Shown here: positions 1 through 5,450 of the stretch, piece by piece
Position numbering within the stretch: position 1 is the stretch's first letter
Layout: each line of letters starts with the position of its first letter
Origin: Candidatus Zhuqueibacterota bacterium
GTDB lineage: Bacteria; Zhuqueibacterota; QNDG01
Length of the DNA: 5,507 nucleotides
Assembly (NCBI GenBank): GCA_003645915.1
Contig: QNDG01000140.1
Span: 1-5,507, forward strand
Direction: 5' to 3'
Position numbers and translations under genes: made by a program
Notes under the pieces: model-generated
Databases searched by the model: none
The model's input: only the letters and a program-made list of their open reading frames with translations
Told to the model about the DNA's origin: nothing

Positions 1-3
1 AAG

Positions 4-1026
4 TTATGCATTTAAATTATTTGACATTTCTTTGAAATCATTGAATACATCAAGAGCTCTTCCCGAGTCAATGGCCTCTTCTGCCATTTTTATTCCCTCT
101 TTTATGGAGCCTGCTTTACCGGATACGTAAATTACTGCACCGCTGTTTAACAGTACAAAATCTCTTTTCGGGCCTTTCCGGCCGCGAAGAACAGAAAGCG
201 CTATTTCAGCGTTTTCTTCAGGGCCCCCGCCTTTAATTTCTTCCAATGAACATCTTTTGAAATTAAAATCTTCAGGTGAAATCTCTTTTCTTGTTATAGT
301 TCCGTTTTTCAGCTCAAACACAGTTGTAGGCGCTGATACTGATATTTCATCAAGCCCGTCTCTGCTGTGAACCACCAGCACATGGTCTGAGCCCATGTTT
401 AAAATAGCATCTGCAATTACACGCGCTGTTTCTTCGGAATAGACTCCTACAACCTGTCTTTTTACATCTGCAGGATTTGTAATGGGCCCCAGCATATTGA
501 AAATTGTTCTTATACCCATCTTTTTTCGTACAGGCATAGCATATTTCATTGCAGCATGAAGTCTGGGTGCATACAGAAAACCAAAATTGTTTTTTTCAAT
601 GCACTCAGCCATCTGGTCTGAATTTAAGTTGATATTTACTCCGAGAGCTTCAAAAAGATTTGCACTCCCGCACCTGCTGGAAACAGAGCTGTTGCCGTGT
701 TTAGCCACTCTGCACCCTGCTCCTGCTGCAACAATTCCCGCAATGGTTGATACATTAAAGGTATTTAACCCGTCACCCCCTGTTCCGCACGTATCAACAA
801 GATATTCATCCCTGACTCTTACCTTGTCAGCTTTTTGCCGCATTGCATCTGCAAACCCCTGTACTTCATCTGCTGTCTCACCCTTTACTCTCAGGCCCAT
901 TAAAAGCGCTGCAATTCTTGATTCATCAGCTTCTCCTCTCATAATTTCCATTGCCGCTTCCCTTGCCTCAAAGAATGAAAGGCCTTTTCTGTTTGATACT
1001 TTTTCAATTGCACTTTTAACACTCAT
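4..1026 (-). CDS. trpD: Anthranilate phosphoribosyltransferase TrpD
   Basis: Transfers the phosphoribosyl group of PRPP to anthranilate, giving N-(5'-phosphoribosyl)anthranilate, the second committed step of tryptophan synthesis; cytoplasmic. The 340-residue length is normal for the family. Visible family motifs are the PRPP-binding GTGGDG loop (residues 81-86), NVST (91-94), KHGN (109-112), the SSRCGSAN segment (116-123; many homologues have Asp where Asn123 stands), the RTIFNMLGPITNP block (173-185) with upstream basic residues Arg167-Lys169, and the metal-binding Asp226-Glu227 pair. The ATG start is fixed by a strong AAGGAGGA site 4 bases upstream. It is the first structural gene behind a Trp-codon leader peptide and two terminators, so it is very probably controlled by attenuation. 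No trpE or trpG precedes it; the gene downstream lies outside the window and may be another trp gene (inference). It ends in TAA three bases from the window edge, so it is complete. Confidence 0.97.
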   Translation of the reverse strand: MSVKSAIEKVSNRKGLSFFEAREAAMEIMRGEADESRIAALLMGLRVKGETADEVQGFADAMRQKADKVRVRDEYLVDTCGTGGDGLNTFNVSTIAGIVAAGAGCRVAKHGNSSVSSRCGSANLFEALGVNINLNSDQMAECIEKNNFGFLYAPRLHAAMKYAMPVRKKMGIRTIFNMLGPITNPADVKRQVVGVYSEETARVIADAILNMGSDHVLVVHSRDGLDEISVSAPTTVFELKNGTITRKEISPEDFNFKRCSLEEIKGGGPEENAEIALSVLRGRKGPKRDFVLLNSGAVIYVSGKAGSIKEGIKMAEEAIDSGRALDVFNDFKEMSNNLNA

Positions 1027-1030
1027 AACT

Positions 1031-1038
1031 TCCTCCTT
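1031..1038 (-). promoter_or_regulatory. Strong Shine-Dalgarno site of trpD
   Basis: On the minus strand the bases are AAGGAGGA, ending 4 bases before the ATG of trpD. This is close to a perfect anti-16S match. It fixes the start codon and shows that trpD is translated independently of the leader peptide. It lies just downstream of the second terminator. Confidence 0.9.
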
Positions 1039-1048
1039 GAAATCCTAT

Positions 1049-1081
1049 AAAAAAAGCCGCGGGATTAATTCCCACGGCTTT
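1049..1081 (-). terminator. Second intrinsic terminator of the trp leader (segments 5:6)
   Basis: Minus-strand RNA forms a 12-bp stem, AAAGCCGUGGGA (1081-1070) with UCCCGCGGCUUU (1064-1053). It contains one U-G wobble and a 5-base loop, and the U run at 1055-1049 follows at once. The wobble becomes an A-C mismatch on the plus strand, so it is built for minus-strand transcription. It ends only about 10 bases before the trpD Shine-Dalgarno site. Having it behind a first complete terminator is unusual. Its left arm can alternatively pair with the right arm of the first terminator. Confidence 0.85.
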
Positions 1082-1091
1082 AATAATTCTG

Positions 1092-1133
1092 AAAAAAAGG
1101 CGGGAATCAATCTTGTGCGTTTCCCACCTTTTT
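1092..1133 (-). terminator. First intrinsic terminator of the trp leader (attenuator, segments 3:4)
   Basis: Minus-strand RNA forms a 13-bp stem, AAAAAGGUGGGAA (1133-1121) with UUCCCGCCUUUUU (1106-1094). It has one U-G wobble, a 14-base loop and a run of seven U (1098-1092). It starts about 22 bases after the leader-peptide stop codon, the usual geometry for an attenuator. The left arm overlaps the segment (1129-1116) that can instead pair with the end of the leader-peptide coding region. Confidence 0.9.
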
Positions 1134-1187
1134 CTTAATATTATTTATACTTCACTTACAGGCGGGCGCAGAACATCCAGCGCCACC
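1116..1187 (-). promoter_or_regulatory. Trp attenuator: competing hairpins 1:2 and 2:3
   Basis: Hairpin 1:2 pairs GGUGGCGC (1187-1180, spanning Trp22, Trp23 and Arg24 codons) with GCGCCCGCC (1169-1161), with one bulged C and a 10-base loop. Segment 2 (UGCGCCCGCCU, 1170-1160) can instead pair with segment 3 (AGGUGGG, then CGCA, 1129-1116): 11 bp with a G-U wobble and a bulged AAA. Segment 3 is also the left arm of the first terminator. A ribosome stalled on the Trp codons would cover segment 1, let 2:3 form and prevent termination. A ribosome that reaches the stop codon (1158-1156) would cover segment 2 and let the terminator form. This is the classical trp attenuation logic, read here directly from the pairings; function is inferred. 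Confidence 0.85.
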
Positions 1188-1251
1188 ACCATGCAGAAAA
1201 AGCTGTGTTGTTTTTTTGTTTTTTAATAGTATTTTCTAAATTTGCCTTCAT
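1156..1251 (-). CDS. trpL: Trp leader peptide (31 aa), TrpL-like
   Basis: A short reading frame on the minus strand, ATG at 1251-1249 and TAA at 1158-1156. The N-terminal half is rich in Lys and Asn; residues 17-31 read AFSAWWWRWMFCARL. Four Trp codons within five (21-23 and 25) is far above chance and marks a tryptophan-sensing leader peptide. It is longer than the 14-residue E. coli TrpL, but the Trp codons sit at the same functional place, inside segment 1 of the attenuator. There is no Shine-Dalgarno sequence before the ATG, and the promoter -10 box ends only 10 bases upstream, so translation may be (near-)leaderless. There is no other in-frame ATG, GTG or TTG before the Trp codons. The peptide itself is expected to have no function beyond ribosome positioning. 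Confidence 0.9.
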   Translation of the reverse strand: MKANLENTIKKQKNNTAFSAWWWRWMFCARL

Positions 1252-1261
1252 AATTAAACAG

Positions 1262-1290
1262 ATAATAAAAATTATTTTTGATAATGTCAA
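1262..1290 (-). promoter_or_regulatory. Sigma70-type promoter of the trp leader-trpD unit
   Basis: On the minus strand TTGACA (1290-1285), a 17-base spacer and TATTAT (1267-1262) give a perfect -35 and a 5/6 -10. Transcription should begin around 1255-1254, only 3-4 bases before the leader-peptide ATG. I saw no clear operator palindrome such as a TrpR box over it. Confidence 0.85.
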
Positions 1291-1322
1291 CAGAATTTTT
1301 TACAATCTTCAAATTGATCATT

Positions 1323-1350
1323 TTGAAATCACTTATTATTTTTGTAAATT
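1323..1350 (+). promoter_or_regulatory. Possible pdxA promoter
   Basis: TTGAAA (1323-1328), a 16-base spacer and TAAATT (1345-1350) lie immediately before pdxA. The -10 box ends 6 bases before the ATG, so a transcript from it would be essentially leaderless, in keeping with the absence of a Shine-Dalgarno site. In such AT-rich DNA partial matches are common, so this is tentative. Confidence 0.35.
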
Positions 1351-1356
1351 TTAATC

Positions 1357-2343
1357 ATGAAAGAGACTTTTATTGGTATAACAATCGGCGATCCTTCAGG
1401 AATAGGATGCGAAATTACAATTAAGGCTCTTGATATATTAAAACCTTTTAATAACTGGATTCCCGTTGTATTCGGAGACAAATCAGTAATTGATGAGATG
1501 ATCAGTCTCCTTAAAACCAAAATTAATTTTCTCCCCTATAATCCGGAATCCGGATATAATGAGAATACTGTTTTTTATGTTGATGAAAATGCAGTATCCG
1601 GGCCTGTTGTATATGGAATAGTTGATGAGGAATACGGAAGAGCCTCTCTTATCTATCTGGAAAGCGCAGCACAAATGGCTTTACAAGGACAAATTAATGC
1701 ACTTGTAACAGGCCCTGTAAACAAGCGCTCATTAAAAAGGACAAAAAGCGGCTTTATTGACCAGACTTCCATTCTAAAAGATCTGTGCGGAGTTAACAGC
1801 GCAGATACAATGTTTCTGACAGGCAAACTAAGAATTTTTTTCCTCACCCGCCATATACCTTTAAGAACAGTACCGGAATCATTAACTACCGGACAGATTC
1901 TGGATTATATCAAAAAATATATGGAATACCTGAAAAAATTCGGAATTGTAAAGCCCACACTTGCTGTTGCAGCATTAAATCCTCACGCAGGAGATAACGG
2001 ACTTATCGGATCGGAAGAAATTGAGATTATCAGACCTGCTGTAGTCATGGCACAAAAGGAACTTCTTGATGTAAGAGGCCCTGTACCTGCTGACAGTGTT
2101 TTCCACCTTGCAAAAGAAGGTTTGTTTGATGCTGTTATGTCTCTTTACCACGATCAGGGGCACATTGCTGCAAAAACTCTGGATTTTTTCAGAACAGTAA
2201 GTTTGACTCTCGGACTCCCCTTTTTACGAACCTCCGTAGATCACGGGACCGCATTTGATATAGCAGGCAAAGGAATTGCATCTCCGGAAAATATGGTTGA
2301 AGCGATTAAAGCAGCTTTGACCTACCATGCATATTTTAAGTAG
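1357..2343 (+). CDS. pdxA: 4-hydroxythreonine-4-phosphate dehydrogenase PdxA
   Basis: NAD-dependent oxidation of 4-phosphohydroxy-L-threonine; the product feeds PdxJ in the deoxyxylulose-5-phosphate-independent-of-PdxST route to pyridoxine 5'-phosphate. Cytoplasmic, usually a homodimer with a divalent metal. The 328-residue length matches the family. Visible motifs are the N-terminal GITIGDPSGIGCEI (7-20), TGPVNKRSLK near residue 120, and the three metal-ligand histidines at 166 (TRHIPL), 210 (NPHAGD) and 265 (LYHDQGH), almost the same numbering as E. coli PdxA. The C-terminal TSVDHGTAFDIAGKG block is also present. The ATG is the natural family start, although no Shine-Dalgarno site is visible. 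It diverges from the trp leader and stands alone: no pdxJ, rsmA or surA is next to it in the window. PdxA-like paralogues exist in other pathways, but the full motif set favours true PdxA. Confidence 0.95.
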   Translation: MKETFIGITIGDPSGIGCEITIKALDILKPFNNWIPVVFGDKSVIDEMISLLKTKINFLPYNPESGYNENTVFYVDENAVSGPVVYGIVDEEYGRASLIYLESAAQMALQGQINALVTGPVNKRSLKRTKSGFIDQTSILKDLCGVNSADTMFLTGKLRIFFLTRHIPLRTVPESLTTGQILDYIKKYMEYLKKFGIVKPTLAVAALNPHAGDNGLIGSEEIEIIRPAVVMAQKELLDVRGPVPADSVFHLAKEGLFDAVMSLYHDQGHIAAKTLDFFRTVSLTLGLPFLRTSVDHGTAFDIAGKGIASPENMVEAIKAALTYHAYFK

Positions 2344-2700
2344 CCTGACAAAAGATATAAGTGTGCTATGTTCTTATATGATTTCATTTAGACCACAAGA
2401 GGAGTAATAATAAAATAATCTTTGATTCTTTATATAATACCATCTACTGTCAAGCAGAAACAGGATAAAAAAACCCGATTGTACTAATTTATACAAGCTT
2501 TACTGGTAATTAGGTTCATATTAGTCCAACATTTTAAATTAAAACTTTTTTTATCAAGTCTCTAACACTTTGATTATTCTGATGTTAAGATACATATTTC
2601 TTTTTTTAGCTAATCATGGCACTTTTTTTGCAGATTTATAGTTGAATGTATTATTTAAAATATGAAAGCATTATGTACAATAAGGGAAGACTAACAAAAT
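2344..2700 (+). other. AT-rich intergenic region without a convincing gene
   Basis: 357 bases between pdxA and the sensor kinase. I see no frame with a start, ribosome site and plausible protein, no tRNA-like fold and no GC-rich hairpin followed by a U run that would end pdxA. A perfect 7-bp inverted repeat (ATATAAG at 2355-2361, CTTATAT at 2373-2379, 11-base loop) just after pdxA lacks a U tract. A GAGGAG at about 2399-2404 is followed by stop codons rather than a start. Confidence 0.6.
2627..2654 (+). promoter_or_regulatory. Weak candidate promoter of the sensor kinase gene
   Basis: TTTGCA (2627-2632), a 16-base spacer and TATTAT (2649-2654), about 46 bases before the kinase ATG. The -10 box is good but the -35 is poor, and chance matches are likely in this AT-rich stretch. 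A modest AAGGGAAG (2682-2689) lies 11 bases before the ATG and may be the ribosome site. Confidence 0.25.
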
Positions 2701-4761
2701 ATGAAAAAATTTATTTTTATGATTTTATTTCTATATCCGGTTTTTATAAATGCACAACAGCAGGAAATTGACAGCCTTAAAACACTTCTTCCTTCTCTTG
2801 ATGGAACAGAAAGAATAGATGCTATAAATAAAATTGCATTTGACTATTATACTATTTTCCCTGATTCAGGGATCAAATATGCAGAACATGCTTTAAAGCT
2901 TTCAAAAGATATTGGGTATCAAAAAGGTATTGCAAAAGCTCTGCAGAACAAAGGAGTTAATATTCACAGAAAAGGTGATTTGAAAATTGCATATGAGTTA
3001 TATACAAAATCGCTTGAAATATTTAATAAACTTCAAGATCAGATTGGTATATGTGAAAGTTATATTAATCTGGGATTATTTTACTCAAATATAGGTAATA
3101 ATGAAAAAGCTTTGGATTACATTATTAAAGTTATAGAAATTGCCGAAGCTAATAACGACACTTTGAGATTGATTAAGGGATATATAAATCAAAGTCTTAT
3201 CCTTAGTAATACAGAGCAGTATGACGAAGCTATAAAACTTTTAAATAAAGCAGAAGAACTTTCTATTAAAACAAAGGACTTATTAAATCTTTCAATTATA
3301 TATATTGATTACGGAGTAATGTATGCAAATAAGAATAATATAATAGAATCTGATAAATATTACAGAAAAGCAGAAAAAATATGTGGGAAAATAGGGAATG
3401 TCTCAGCGCTTATTACTGTATATTTAAACCTTGGTGTAAACAATTGGAAAAAAGGTAATAAAGATTTTGCTATCCAATATTATGAAAACGCTCTGAAAGG
3501 AAGTGAAAAAATCGGAGAAAAATCGCGAACTTCCTTAATATATTATAATCTGGGCAGTATTTATCTTGTTAAAAACGACTACAAAAGTGCTTTGGCTTAT
3601 TTTAACAAGTCTCTTAAATTAGCAGAGAAAACCGGAGCAAAACGTGATTTATTATATCCTTACTGGGGGCTCCATACCTATTACAAAAAAATAAATAACT
3701 GTAAAAATGCTCTGAAATATCTGGAAAAATATAACGAAATCAGCTATGAAATATACTCAGAAAAAGGCAGAAACAAAATTCAGGCTTTAAATATTGCTTA
3801 CGAGGTTCAGAAAAAAGACAGAGAAATGGAACTGCTGAAAAAAGAAAAAACTCTTCAAAATTTAAGGATTCAACGCCAACATCTTTTATTATGGCTTCTT
3901 ATAACCGGATTTGTAATTATCCTGATAGTTGCGAATACAATTTTAAAAATGTATAAATCTCAGCGTAAAATTAACTCAGAACTTGAAATTGCAAACTCCA
4001 AAATAAAAGAAGATGAAAAAAAGCTTGAAAAAATCAATAAAAAACAGAAAAAATTATTAAAAGAGCTCGAAGAGCTTAATCTTACAAAAGACAAATTTTT
4101 TTCCATAGTTGCCCATGATATTAAAAGCCCTCTGCAGGTTCAACTCTCCGGAGCAAGACTTTTATCCGACAGAATTAATGATATGGATAAGGAAAAAATA
4201 AGAGAGATAGCTTTGGAACTAAAAAAGAACACAATGCACCTTTTTGATTTACTTGAAAATCTTTTAAGCTGGTCAAAGCTCCAGCAGGGCAGGATGGAGT
4301 ATAAACCAGTCAGAATACAGCTTTCTGATATGCTGGAATCAATTATCAGCCTTATGGAACCCGGAGCTGTTCAAAAAAATATTGAGATAAAAACAGAAGT
4401 TGACAAAGATATATTTATCAAAGCTGACGCAAACATGGTAAAATCTGTCATTCAGAATCTTATTTCAAACAGTATTAAATTTACAAACAGCGGGGGATAT
4501 GTATCTGTTAAAGCAAAAAAAACAGGGGATAATGTGAAAATTATATGCGAAGATAATGGTGTGGGGATACCGGAAAATCTTCTTAAAGATATTTTCAGAC
4601 TTGACAAAACCAGCTCCAGGCTGGGTACTGAGGGTGAAAAAGGAACAGGACTTGGAATGGTTCTTTGCAAGGAGTTTGTTGAAAAAAACAAAGGTGAAAT
4701 TTCAATAGAAAGCACAGAAGGAAAAGGAACAAAAGTAGTAGTAATTCTTCCTGCAGGATAA
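2701..4761 (+). CDS. TPR-containing membrane sensor histidine kinase
   Basis: Two-component sensor that should autophosphorylate on His472 and pass the phosphate to an unknown response regulator. In order: a Sec signal peptide (1-18, cut likely at INA-QQQ); eight TPR-like units in exact 40-residue register, from about 41 to 348; a charged, coiled-coil-prone stretch (about 352-392); one transmembrane helix (about 395-415); a cytoplasmic Lys/Glu coiled coil (about 417-465); a HisKA domain with H-box AHDIKSPL (His472); and an HATPase domain with N-box NLISNSIKFT (586-595), G1 DNGVGIP (618-624) and G2 KGTGLGM (647-653). All catalytic motifs look intact. The TPR array is therefore predicted to be extracytoplasmic (periplasmic), sensing a peptide or protein partner. 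There is no fused receiver domain and no regulator gene beside it, so it is an orphan here. Specific signal and target cannot be read from the sequence. Confidence 0.93.
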   Translation: MKKFIFMILFLYPVFINAQQQEIDSLKTLLPSLDGTERIDAINKIAFDYYTIFPDSGIKYAEHALKLSKDIGYQKGIAKALQNKGVNIHRKGDLKIAYELYTKSLEIFNKLQDQIGICESYINLGLFYSNIGNNEKALDYIIKVIEIAEANNDTLRLIKGYINQSLILSNTEQYDEAIKLLNKAEELSIKTKDLLNLSIIYIDYGVMYANKNNIIESDKYYRKAEKICGKIGNVSALITVYLNLGVNNWKKGNKDFAIQYYENALKGSEKIGEKSRTSLIYYNLGSIYLVKNDYKSALAYFNKSLKLAEKTGAKRDLLYPYWGLHTYYKKINNCKNALKYLEKYNEISYEIYSEKGRNKIQALNIAYEVQKKDREMELLKKEKTLQNLRIQRQHLLLWLLITGFVIILIVANTILKMYKSQRKINSELEIANSKIKEDEKKLEKINKKQKKLLKELEELNLTKDKFFSIVAHDIKSPLQVQLSGARLLSDRINDMDKEKIREIALELKKNTMHLFDLLENLLSWSKLQQGRMEYKPVRIQLSDMLESIISLMEPGAVQKNIEIKTEVDKDIFIKADANMVKSVIQNLISNSIKFTNSGGYVSVKAKKTGDNVKIICEDNGVGIPENLLKDIFRLDKTSSRLGTEGEKGTGLGMVLCKEFVEKNKGEISIESTEGKGTKVVVILPAG

Positions 4762-4886
4762 GCTCATTACATTGAAAATCTGGTTAAAAATACATTCTAA
4801 CTGCAGGTATTAATTAAAAGGGTTCTCTTCCTGTCACTTTTAACATATCCGTAACCGAAAAAAAGCGAAATTAAACAATATTTGTC
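4762..4886 (+). other. Short intergenic spacer after the kinase gene
   Basis: About 125 AT-rich bases. A 7-bp inverted repeat TTAAAAG (4814-4820) / CTTTTAA (4837-4843) with a 16-base loop is present but has no U tract, so it is not a convincing terminator. Nothing else is recognised before the next promoter. Confidence 0.5.
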
Positions 4887-4915
4887 TTGACAAAAAGGGT
4901 AGATTTATTTATATT
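4887..4915 (+). promoter_or_regulatory. Consensus sigma70-type promoter of the membrane protein-tRNA unit
   Basis: TTGACA (4887-4892), a 17-base spacer and TATATT (4910-4915): perfect -35, 5/6 -10. The start of transcription should be around 4921-4923, just upstream of a strong ribosome site at 4929-4935. With the terminator at 5371-5404 it brackets one small protein gene and two tRNAs. Confidence 0.85.
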
Positions 4916-4928
4916 TTTATCTCTTTGT

Positions 4929-4935
4929 GGAGGAG
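4929..4935 (+). promoter_or_regulatory. Shine-Dalgarno site that fixes the start of the small membrane protein
   Basis: GGAGGAG ends 2 bases before the ATG at 4938. It decides against a longer reading from the TTG at 4887, which is itself part of the -35 box. Confidence 0.85.
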
Positions 4936-4937
4936 TT

Positions 4938-5201
4938 ATGGCCAGACAGATCAAAAAAGGCAGGAAAAGCAGACCAAGTCAGGCTCTGCCTTTTACAAAA
5001 ACAAATTATATTATTTTTTTAGTTGGTCTTATTTTACTTGTTCTTGGAAATATTTGCTTAAGTAAAGGTCCGTGGAATAGTTTCTGGTCTTTGGATCTGG
5101 CTCCGGTTCTTCTTGTATTTGCTTATGTTGTAGTAATTCCGGTAGCAATCTTGTATCACAAAAAGGACAGAAACTCTTCTGCTGAAGAGACAAACACTTA
5201 A
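4938..5201 (+). CDS. Small two-helix inner-membrane protein, possibly DUF3098-like
   Basis: 87 residues, function unknown. A basic N-terminus (ARQIKKGRKSRP) is followed by a hydrophobic helix at about 24-41, a short polar loop (SKGPWNSFWSLD, 42-53), a second helix at about 54-73 and a basic, then acidic tail. By the positive-inside rule both ends should be cytoplasmic, forming a membrane hairpin. The pattern of an F-T-K-x-N-Y entry, a Gly-rich first helix, a L-x-x-A-P-V turn and a second helix resembles the DUF3098 family of small proteins from Bacteroidota-related bacteria; this is from memory and not confirmed. The ATG is chosen because GGAGGAG lies just upstream. The stop codon is 6 bases before tRNA-Val and no terminator intervenes, so mRNA and tRNAs are probably on one transcript that must be processed. 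Confidence 0.82.
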   Translation: MARQIKKGRKSRPSQALPFTKTNYIIFLVGLILLVLGNICLSKGPWNSFWSLDLAPVLLVFAYVVVIPVAILYHKKDRNSSAEETNT

Positions 5202-5207
5202 TTTACA

Positions 5208-5282
5208 GGGCGATTAGCTCAGCTGGTTCAGAGCACCTGCCTTACAAGCAGGGGGTCACTGGTTCGAATCCAGTATCGCCCA
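5208..5282 (+). tRNA. tRNA-Val (anticodon UAC)
   Basis: Complete cloverleaf: acceptor GGGCGAT/ATCGCCC (7 bp), D arm GCTC/GAGC, anticodon stem CCTGC/GCAGG with loop CTTACAA (anticodon TAC at 5243-5245), 5-base variable loop, and T arm ACTGG/CCAGT with loop TTCGAAT. The discriminator is A, as expected for Val. The 3' CCA is not encoded (the next bases are CAA), so it must be added by tRNA nucleotidyltransferase. It begins 6 bases after the upstream gene's stop codon. Confidence 0.97.
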
Positions 5283-5285
5283 CAA

Positions 5286-5360
5286 GGGGTCGTAGTTCAA
5301 CCTGGTTAGAGCACCGGCCTGTCACGCCGGAAGTTGCGGGTTCGAGCCCCGTCGACCCCG
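5286..5360 (+). tRNA. tRNA-Asp (anticodon GUC)
   Basis: Complete cloverleaf: acceptor GGGGTCG/CGACCCC (7 bp), D arm GTTC/GAGC with one G-U pair, anticodon stem CCGGC/GCCGG with loop CTGTCAC (anticodon GTC at 5321-5323), and T arm GCGGG/CCCGT (one G-U) with loop TTCGAGC. Discriminator G73 is the Asp identity base. CCA is not encoded. It lies 3 bases after tRNA-Val and shares its transcript. Confidence 0.97.
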
Positions 5361-5370
5361 CTCTAAACAG

Positions 5371-5404
5371 AAAAGCCTCACGAACTTTTTCGCGGGGCTT
5401 TTTT
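5371..5404 (+). terminator. Intrinsic terminator of the tRNA unit
   Basis: AAAAGCCTCACGA (5371-5383) pairs with TCGCGGGGCTTTT (5390-5402) across a 6-base loop, with one U-G wobble and one A-C mismatch. T runs on through 5399-5404. It follows tRNA-Asp by 10 bases and closes the transcription unit that begins at 4887. Confidence 0.85.
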
Positions 5405-5450
5405 AATGTCCTCTCCTGCCGAAGATGTCAGATGTTTTATCTTTCCAATA

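Noticed and set aside
1116..1133. T-box riboswitch for tryptophan (AAGGUGGGAAACGC partly resembles the T-box consensus)
   Set aside because: The resemblance fades after GGUGG and lacks the tRNA-acceptor-pairing bulge; only about 120 bases of A-rich, unstructured leader precede it, too little for Stem I with a specifier loop. The Trp-rich leader peptide explains the pairing better.
587..1138. 183-residue open frame on the plus strand
   Set aside because: It lies opposite trpD, and its end runs through both terminators; the sequence is low-complexity Ser/Pro/Leu typical of an antisense shadow, with no ribosome site or family resemblance.
1329..2163. Four minus-strand frames of 62-64 residues opposite pdxA
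   Set aside because: They overlap strongly conserved pdxA coding sequence and have no ribosome sites or recognisable domains.
2355..2379. Inverted repeat after pdxA as its terminator
   Set aside because: The 7-bp stem is all A-T but for one pair, the loop is 11 bases and no U run follows.
4452..4715. 87-residue minus-strand frame inside the kinase gene
   Set aside because: It is the antisense of the conserved HATPase domain (N, G1 and G2 boxes), starts without a ribosome site and resembles nothing known.
4887..4937. A 17-residue N-terminal extension of the small membrane protein starting at TTG 4887
   Set aside because: The TTG is the first half of a perfect -35 box (TTGACA), so it would lie upstream of the transcript; the ATG at 4938 has a strong GGAGGAG site.
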